From Streptosporangium canum (GTDB lineage Bacteria > Actinomycetota > Actinomycetes > Streptosporangiales > Streptosporangiaceae), in NCBI RefSeq assembly GCF_900113865.1, contig NZ_FOQY01000042.1:1-63316 (forward strand): a stretch of DNA of 63,316 bases, given 5' to 3'. Below, one piece after another: positions 57,998 to 63,316 of the stretch (the first letter of the stretch is position 1; each line of letters begins with the position of its first letter). The position numbers were made by a program, and so were the translations under genes. The notes beneath the pieces were generated by a model, which saw nothing but the letters and a program-made list of their open reading frames with translations, was not told the DNA's origin and searched no databases.

Positions 57998-59638
57998 GTG
58001 TCCTGCTTGATTGTCCAATCCGACAAAACCCTGCTACTCGAAGTCGGCCATGACAGGGCCGACGAGTGCCGCAAGGCGATCGCGCCCTTCGCCGAGCTGG
58101 AGCGTGCCCCCGAGCACGTGCACACCTACCGGATCACCCCGCTGGCCCTGTGGAACGCGCGGGCCGCCGGGCACGACGCCGAGCAGGTGGTCGACGCGCT
58201 GATCGGCTACAGCCGCTACCCGGTGCCGCACGCGCTGCTGGTGGACATCGCCGAGACCATGGCGCGCTACGGCAGGCTCCGGCTGGAGAAGGATCCCGTC
58301 CACGGGCTCGTCCTGACCAGCACCGACCGGGCCGTGCTGGAGGAGGTGCTGCGCTCCAAGAAGATCCAGCCGCTGCTGGGCGAGCGGCTGGGCGCCGACG
58401 CGGTGGCGGTGCATCCGAGCGAGCGCGGCAACATCAAGCAGTACCTGCTCAAGCTGGGCTGGCCGGCCGAGGACCTGGCCGGATACGTCGACGGCGAGCA
58501 CCACCCGATCACCCTGACCGAGGACGGCTGGGAGCTGCGCACCTACCAGCGTGAGGCCGCCGAGGCGTTCTGGCACGGCGGCTCGGGCGTGGTCGTGCTC
58601 CCCTGCGGCGCGGGCAAGACGATCGTGGGCGCGGCGGCGATGGCGCACGCCAAGGCCACGACGCTGATCCTGGTGACGAACACGGTCTCGGCGCACCAGT
58701 GGAAGCAGGAGCTGATCAAGCGGACCTCGCTGACCGAGGAGGAGATCGGCGAATACACCGGCACCAAGAAGGAGATCCGGCCGGTCACCATCGCCACCTA
58801 CCAGGTGATGACGACCCGCAGGCAGGGCGTCTACCGCCATCTGGAGCTGTTCGACGCCCGCGACTGGGGCCTGGTCGTCTACGACGAGGTGCACCTGCTG
58901 CCCGCGCCCATCTTCCGGATGACGGCCGACCTGCAGGCCCGGCGGCGGGTGGGGCTGACCGCGACGCTCGTGCGCGAGGACGGCCGGGAGGGGGACGTGT
59001 TCTCCCTGATCGGCCCCAAGCGCTATGACGCGCCGTGGAAGGAGATGGAAAACCAGGGCTGGATCGCCCCGGCCGACTGCGTCGAGGTCCGGGTGACGCT
59101 GACCGACGACGAGCGGCTCGCCTACGCGATGGCGGAGTCCGAGGAGCGCTACCGGTTCTGCGCGACCACGCCGTCCAAGAGCCGGGTGACCGAGGCGCTG
59201 GTCCGGCGGCACCTGGACGAGCAGGTGCTGGTCATCGGGCAGTACATCGACCAGCTCGACGAGCTCGGCGAGCACCTGAACGCACCGGTGATCAAGGGCG
59301 AGACGAAGGTCAAGGAGCGGGAGCGGCTGTTCCAGGCGTTCCGTGACAAGGAGATCCAGGTTCTGGTCGTCTCCAAGGTGGCCAACTTCTCCATCGACCT
59401 GCCGGAGGCGGCGGTGGCCATCCAGGTGTCGGGCACCTTCGGCTCACGCCAGGAGGAGGCCCAGCGGCTCGGCCGGGTGCTGCGGCCCAAGGCCGACGGG
59501 GGCGGGGCCCGCTTCTACTCGGTGGTCAGCCGGGACACCGTCGACCAGGACTTCGCCGCGCACCGGCAGCGGTTCCTGGCCGAGCAGGGATACGCCTATC
59601 AGATCATCGACGCGGACGACGTGCTCGCCGGGGAATAG
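57998..59638 (+). CDS. XPB/Ssl2-type DNA helicase
   Basis: The 546-residue SF2 helicase has an N-terminal domain (LIVQSDKTLLLEVGHDRADE, then FAELERAPEHVHTYRITPLA), Q-motif and Walker A LPCGAGKTIV (GAGKT 204-208), DEVH box VVYDEVHLLP, GLTATLVREDGREGD and C-terminal motifs VSKVANFSIDLPEA and RQEEAQRLGRVLRP. It is a 3'-5' DNA translocase with a proposed repair role. The start is GTG 57998, with GGAGG (57988-57992) five bases upstream. The first about 15 codons (TTG, ATT, CAA, AAA, CTA) are unlike the rest of the gene and probably came with the inserted recombinase element. Confidence 0.92.
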   Translation: MSCLIVQSDKTLLLEVGHDRADECRKAIAPFAELERAPEHVHTYRITPLALWNARAAGHDAEQVVDALIGYSRYPVPHALLVDIAETMARYGRLRLEKDPVHGLVLTSTDRAVLEEVLRSKKIQPLLGERLGADAVAVHPSERGNIKQYLLKLGWPAEDLAGYVDGEHHPITLTEDGWELRTYQREAAEAFWHGGSGVVVLPCGAGKTIVGAAAMAHAKATTLILVTNTVSAHQWKQELIKRTSLTEEEIGEYTGTKKEIRPVTIATYQVMTTRRQGVYRHLELFDARDWGLVVYDEVHLLPAPIFRMTADLQARRRVGLTATLVREDGREGDVFSLIGPKRYDAPWKEMENQGWIAPADCVEVRVTLTDDERLAYAMAESEERYRFCATTPSKSRVTEALVRRHLDEQVLVIGQYIDQLDELGEHLNAPVIKGETKVKERERLFQAFRDKEIQVLVVSKVANFSIDLPEAAVAIQVSGTFGSRQEEAQRLGRVLRPKADGGGARFYSVVSRDTVDQDFAAHRQRFLAEQGYAYQIIDADDVLAGE

Positions 59639-60253
59639 CCTCACAAGGCGAACACGCCGTCATCGGTGTCAATCAGGTCCACGAAATACCGCAGGCTTTC
59701 GACAAAGAAACCACCCCCTCGCTAGGCCGCGACGGCCACTGGCGACATACCCCCATGATCTGCGGGAGTCACCGGATTTGCCCGGGTTTTTCGCGTTTTT
59801 GGAACAGAATCACGGAGGGTGTCAGCACGGTTACCGAAATGCCGTGTCACCGGTGGGCGGAATCCCTTCCGCGATCACCCGGGTGATCGGCGCGGTGATC
59901 ACGAGGGCCGTGGAACGGCCTCCGTCACGGCGGGTCGCGGGGCCTGCCGGAGTCCGCCGCGTATCGGGCGGCGACCACCGCGAACAGGCCGGGAACCCCG
60001 CCTCCCGCGCCCTTCCGGCCCGCGCGGGCACGGCGGGAGGGAGCGTCGCGACCGGTGCGGGCACGGCGGCGGGAAGGCGTTCCCGGTGGCGCGGGCAGGA
60101 CTCGGGGGAGGTCTTCGGCCCTCGGGCGGAAAGGAGCGGCGACTTTCGCGACACGGTGCGGAACGGATCAGCCACGGTCGGTACGCCGGGAAGTATCCGC
60201 CCGCTCGTCGCGACACCCGTCGCGCCCGGAGTCCGGTCCCGGGGTTAATCCTT
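59639..60253. other. gene-poor region between two helicase genes
   Basis: There is no convincing gene in about 600 bp. It holds a moderately AT-rich part with CCCGGGTTTTTCG (59776-59788), which could terminate XPB transcription, and an 18-bp palindrome at 59872. Long frames on both strands are only GC-rich noise. Confidence 0.5.
59872..59889. promoter_or_regulatory. 18-bp perfect palindrome
   Basis: CGATCACCCGGGTGATCG, preceded by CCTTCCG and followed by GCGCGGTGATCACG. It lies in a gene-free stretch about 450 bp from the helicase start; the role is unknown. Confidence 0.4.
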
Positions 60254-60281
60254 TTGAGCGCGTGAAGGTCACCGGTAAGCT
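60254..60281 (+). promoter_or_regulatory. candidate sigma-A promoter of the HelD-like gene
   Basis: TTGAGC (60254-60259), 16-bp spacer, TAAGCT (60276-60281). The predicted start is near 60288, which rules out upstream start codons and supports GTG 60340 with GGGAGG (60325-60330). Confidence 0.5.
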
Positions 60282-60339
60282 AGTCGATTCGCTGCCTGAT
60301 GACCACCACCTCCGTTTATCGAATGGGAGGCGCTTCCGC

Positions 60340-62355
60340 GTGCCCGCACATCAATTGGCCCCCGACATAACCGACCCGGCTGAGACCCTCGCCGCCGAAC
60401 GCGAACACCTGGCCGCCTCCAGGGCCGCGCTGCGCGCCATGCGCGAGCACGCCCGGTCCCTCTCCTCCGACGCCGCCGGAGACTGGGTCTCACAGCAGAT
60501 CCTGCAGGCGCTGCTGGACCAGCGGGTGGCGGCGCTCGCCGACCACTCCGGCACCCCGCTGTTCTTCGGCCGCCTCGACCGGGCCGTGGACGACGACCTT
60601 CCCGGCACCATCTACGTCGGGCGCAGGCACGTCCACGACGACCGCAGCCGCCCCCTGGTGATCGACTGGCGGGCCCCGGTCTCTCGGGCCTTCTACCAGG
60701 CCAGCCCGTCCGATCCGATGGACGTCGCGCTCCGCCGCCGGTTCGGCTACCACGGCGGCGACCTGACCGCCTACGAGGACGAGCCGCTCGACCAGGGGGG
60801 CGCCCCGCAGCACAGCAGGCTCCTCACCGAGGAGATCGAGCGGCCCCGCTCCGGGCCGATGCGCGACATCGTCGCCACGATCCAGCCCGACCAGGACGAG
60901 ATCGTCCGCTCCGAACTGGACCGGACCGTCTGCGTCCAGGGAGCCCCCGGCACCGGCAAGACCGCCGTCGGCCTGCACCGGGCGGCCTACCTGCTCTTCA
61001 CCCACCGGGAGAAGCTCGCCCGCTCCGGCGTGATGATCGTCGGCCCCAACCGGGCCTTCCTGTCCTACATCTCCTCGGTGCTCCCCGCGCTGGGCGAGGT
61101 CAAGGTCGACCAGACCACGGTCGCCGGGATCCTGGGCGACCACTCGGCCCCCGAGGATCCCGCGGTCAGCACGGTCAAGGGCGACGCCAGAATCGCGCCG
61201 GTGCTCAGGCGCGCCCTGTGGATGCACATCGTCAAGCCGACCGAGGGTGTGCTGTTCACCAAGGGCGTCAACCGCTACCGGGTGGCCGACCACGAGGTCC
61301 GCGAGGTCGTCGCGTCGCTGCGCGGGACCACGCGTTACGGCCCCGGCCGGGCGGCTCTCGCCCAGCGGCTGGCCCACCTGGTGCTCGTCCGGATGGAGCA
61401 GCGTGGCGAGTCCCCCGACGACCGGGTCCAGGACGCGGTGGCCCGGTCCAAGCCGGTCAAGCAGCTCGTGGAGCAGGTCTGGCCCAAGCTGACCCCCCAG
61501 CAGGTGCTCCACCGGCTCTTCAGCGATCCCGAGTTCCTCGCCGCCGCCGCCAAGGACGACCTCACCGCCGCGGAGCAGGCCCTGCTCCTGTGGGCCAAGC
61601 CGGCGAAGTCCCACCGCTCCGCGAAGTGGTCGGCGGCCGACGGCGCGCTGATGGACGAGCTCGGCGACCTGATCGAGCGGACGGCCCCGCTGGGACATCT
61701 GGTCGTGGACGAGGCCCAGGACCTGTCCGCGATGCAGCTGCGCGCCCTCGGCCGGCGCTGCCGTACCGGGTCGGCCACCGTCCTGGGCGACCTCGCCCAG
61801 GGCACGACCCCCTGGTCGGCCCGTTCCTGGGACGAGGTCCTCACCCACCTGGGCTTCGAGGACGGCGCGGTCACCGAGCTGACCCTCGGCTTCCGTGTCC
61901 CCCGCGAGGTGCTCGACTACGCCGCCAGGCTGCTGCCCGCGGTCGCCCCGGACCTGGCCGCGCCCCAGTCGCTCCGGCCCGGCGTGGGCTCCCTGTCGGT
62001 ACGGCCCGCCCCCGACCCGGCCACGTCCCTGACGCAGGCGGTGCGGGAGGCGCTCTCCCGCGAGGGATCGATCGGCGTCATCGTCCCGGACGCCTCGGTC
62101 GCGGCGGTGTCGGAGAGCCTGTCCCGTCTGGACCATCGCGTGCTGAGCCCCGACTCGGTGGAGGAGCACCGCCTCCTGGTCATCCCGGCGACCCTGGCCA
62201 AGGGACTTGAGTACGACCACGTCATCGTGGTCGAGCCGGCCGACATCGTGGACGCCGAGCCACGCGGCCTGGCCCGCCTCTACGTGGTCCTGACCCGTGC
62301 GGTCACCTCCCTGACCGTCCTGCACACCAGGGAGCTCCCCGCCCAGCTCTGCTAA
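60340..62355 (+). CDS. HelD-like UvrD/Rep-family helicase
   Basis: The 671-residue protein has an N-terminal coiled region (ETLAAEREHLAASRAALRAM) and a HelD-typical segment (TIYVGRRHVHDDRSRPLVID, then WRAPVSRAFYQASP). SF1 motifs include Walker A GAPGTGKTAVGLHRAAYLL, motif II VVDEAQDLSAMQLRAL, TLGFRVPREV and a C-terminal KGLEYDHVIVVEP with LYVVLTRAVTSL. HelD proteins bind RNA polymerase and release stalled complexes; some actinobacterial members (HelR) protect against rifampicin. No rifampicin-associated element is evident upstream. The frame continues upstream, but GTG 60340 has the best ribosome site. Confidence 0.88.
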   Translation: MPAHQLAPDITDPAETLAAEREHLAASRAALRAMREHARSLSSDAAGDWVSQQILQALLDQRVAALADHSGTPLFFGRLDRAVDDDLPGTIYVGRRHVHDDRSRPLVIDWRAPVSRAFYQASPSDPMDVALRRRFGYHGGDLTAYEDEPLDQGGAPQHSRLLTEEIERPRSGPMRDIVATIQPDQDEIVRSELDRTVCVQGAPGTGKTAVGLHRAAYLLFTHREKLARSGVMIVGPNRAFLSYISSVLPALGEVKVDQTTVAGILGDHSAPEDPAVSTVKGDARIAPVLRRALWMHIVKPTEGVLFTKGVNRYRVADHEVREVVASLRGTTRYGPGRAALAQRLAHLVLVRMEQRGESPDDRVQDAVARSKPVKQLVEQVWPKLTPQQVLHRLFSDPEFLAAAAKDDLTAAEQALLLWAKPAKSHRSAKWSAADGALMDELGDLIERTAPLGHLVVDEAQDLSAMQLRALGRRCRTGSATVLGDLAQGTTPWSARSWDEVLTHLGFEDGAVTELTLGFRVPREVLDYAARLLPAVAPDLAAPQSLRPGVGSLSVRPAPDPATSLTQAVREALSREGSIGVIVPDASVAAVSESLSRLDHRVLSPDSVEEHRLLVIPATLAKGLEYDHVIVVEPADIVDAEPRGLARLYVVLTRAVTSLTVLHTRELPAQLC

Positions 62356-62482
62356 TTTCCGATTTATCGAAATAACAGCGCGAAATGGACAGATTGCGGA
62401 CGTCGACGCATTGCTGTCCTTCTGGATCGCCCCGGGACGTGTGGAAGCCGGTGAACGCGGAAAGCACACGCCCCGGGACACG

Positions 62483-62520
62483 GAAAGAGGCGGCCCCGGC
62501 ACCTCGGGGTCGCCTCTTTC
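62483..62520. terminator. bidirectional terminator between HelD-like and groEL genes
   Basis: GAAAGAGGCG (62483-62492) pairs with CGCCTCTTTC (62511-62520), with a further inner GC stem. The A-run and T-run on each side make it work for both convergent genes. Confidence 0.9.
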
Positions 62521-62537
62521 TGTGAAAGCGCCTGGAC

Positions 62538-63316
62538 TTAGAAGTCCATGTCGCCGCCGCCCGGCATGGCGGGAGCGGCTCCGGCCTTCTCGGGCTTCTC
62601 GGCGATGACGGCCTCGGTGGTGAGGAACAGCGCCGCGATGGACGCCGCGTTCTGCAGAGCCGAACGCGTCACCTTGGCCGGGTCGATGATGCCCGACTCG
62701 AACATGTTGACGTACTCGCCGGTGGCGGCGTTCAGGCCCTCACCCGGGGTGAGGTTGCGCACCTTCTCCACCACGACGCCGCCCTCAAGGCCGGCGTTGA
62801 CGGCGATCTGCTTCAGCGGCTCCTCAAGAGCCTTGCGCACGATCGCGGCACCGGTGGCCTCGTCGCTGGACAGCTCCAGCTTGTCGAACGCCTTGGCGCC
62901 GGCCTGCAGCAGGGCCACGCCACCGCCGGGGACGATGCCCTCCTCGACGGCCGCCTTCGCGTTGCGAACGGCGTCCTCGATGCGGTGCTTGCGCTCCTTG
63001 AGCTCGACCTCGGTCGCCGCGCCGGCCTTGATGACGGCCACGCCGCCAGCCAGCTTGGCGAGACGCTCCTGGAGCTTCTCGCGGTCGTAGTCGGAGTCGG
63101 TGTTGTCGATCTCGGCGCGGATCTGGTTGACCCGGCCGGCGATCTGCTCGGCGTCGCCGCCACCGTCGACGATGGTGGTCTCGTCCTTGGTGACGATGAC
63201 CTGGCGGGCGCGGCCGAGCTGGTCCAGCGTGGTGGACTCCAGCTTGAGGCCGAGGTCCTCGCTGATGACCTGGGCGCCGGTCAGGATGCCGATGTCGCCC
63301 AGCATGGCCTTGCGGC
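62538..63316 (-). CDS. groEL: chaperonin GroEL, C-terminal part (cut by window end)
   Basis: About 259 C-terminal residues of the 60-kDa chaperonin are present: AMLGDIGILTGAQVISEDLG, the apical-to-intermediate segment RVNQIRAEIDNTDSDYDREK, LQERLAKLAGGVAVIKAGAA, GIVPGGGVALLQA and NMFESGIIDPAKVTRSALQN. The end is GGGDMDF, the Gly/Met tail of the main (GroEL2-type) actinobacterial paralogue, not the His-rich tail of GroEL1. The 5' part and any HrcA/CIRCE control lie beyond 63316. Confidence 0.97.
   Translation of the reverse strand, partial: RKAMLGDIGILTGAQVISEDLGLKLESTTLDQLGRARQVIVTKDETTIVDGGGDAEQIAGRVNQIRAEIDNTDSDYDREKLQERLAKLAGGVAVIKAGAATEVELKERKHRIEDAVRNAKAAVEEGIVPGGGVALLQAGAKAFDKLELSSDEATGAAIVRKALEEPLKQIAVNAGLEGGVVVEKVRNLTPGEGLNAATGEYVNMFESGIIDPAKVTRSALQNAASIAALFLTTEAVIAEKPEKAGAAPAMPGGGDMDF

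Larger units (their letters stand above)
55924..58000. mobile_element. small serine-recombinase element at the XPB gene's 5' end
   Basis: A segment of about 2.1 kb with lower GC and rare codons holds a large serine recombinase and a 50-codon ORF. The right edge lies within the first codons of the XPB helicase; the left edge lies just after the DUF4190 stop, near GGGAGGC (55919-55925). No capsid, replication or transfer gene is present, so it is a minimal integrative element or a remnant. The exact attachment sites are not resolved. Confidence 0.6.

Noticed and set aside
60055..60339. Upstream extension of the HelD-like helicase
   Set aside because: A likely promoter lies at 60254-60281 and the strong ribosome site favours GTG 60340; the extension lacks homology.
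1..63316. tRNA or rRNA genes
   Set aside because: No T-loop GGTTCRA pattern with a matching acceptor stem was seen by eye, and no rRNA-like conserved stretch; a covariance search would settle it.

Overview
The window is 63.3 kb of very high-GC DNA from a sporulating-type actinomycete. The family content fits Streptosporangiaceae (Streptosporangium/Nonomuraea-like) or a close relative: DUF397 and Scr1-type regulators, an ECF sigma factor with DGPF partners, a paired dynamin/YfjP GTPase operon, DUF3027, DUF2530, an SCO7613-like membrane protein, an actinobacterial XPB helicase and a HelD-like helicase. Genus is inferred from gene content only. I see no rRNA, tRNA or CRISPR array.

Layout. 0.2-1.5 kb: a MerR-like gene, then a deletion scar that removed the 5' halves of a divergent ATPase/XRE pair but left DUF397. 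1.7-5.6 kb: proline iminopeptidase, two DGPF (YciI) proteins translationally coupled to an ECF42-like sigma factor, and a TetR gene whose 3' end overlaps the sigma gene. 5.8-9.4 kb: a small secreted protein, a MerR gene with a 56-residue membrane protein, and TetR plus cytochrome P450 behind a 15-bp-arm inverted repeat. 9.6-13.3 kb: two coupled dynamin-like GTPases. 13.6-22.3 kb: an adaptor/ATPase/MacB-type permease operon, a Gly-rich membrane protein, an orphan OmpR-type regulator, a second giant adaptor with a Pro/Thr-rich insert, and a complete two-component pair. Three copies of CTGANNGTTNNCTGA lie at the promoters and borders of this block. 22.3-32.1 kb: L-2-hydroxyglutarate oxidase, an epimerase, two secreted/anchored proteins, a 1225-residue multi-membrane-span protein, and an aldo/keto reductase (AKR) with a MerR-type promoter.

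32.1-37.9 kb is the most unusual part: a less GC-rich accessory island lying between the intact AKR gene and a rearranged fragment of an AKR 3' end that is fused to an IS3-type transposase start. The island carries a RiPP-like operon (short protein, radical SAM protein, pentapeptide-repeat protein, putative HxD oxygenase), a divergent XRE/TPR regulator with repeated operators, and a TrmO-like methyltransferase. The radical SAM reading frame runs without a break into a precursor-like tail with two identical FDN-KPS-WDN modules. That makes it a maturase-substrate chimera of the cyclophane (triceptide, AmcA/AmcB-like) type.

37.9-55.9 kb is mostly conserved chromosome: thpR, MFS, MarR, a PIN-toxin remnant, an ATPase with a DUF234-like C-terminus behind a perfect 14-bp-arm hairpin, an AzgA-type purine permease, DUF2530, a sacsin-type ATPase, DUF3027, a second MFS, a long cold-shock protein, a HAD phosphatase, TetR, a helicase-associated protein and a DUF4190 protein. 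55.9-58.0 kb is a small element with a large serine recombinase and a 50-codon ORF, inserted exactly at the 5' end of the XPB helicase gene and apparently supplying its ribosome binding site and first codons. The window ends with a HelD-like helicase and the 3' part of a groEL gene. GC-rich tandem repeats recur at gene ends and inside protein linkers throughout.
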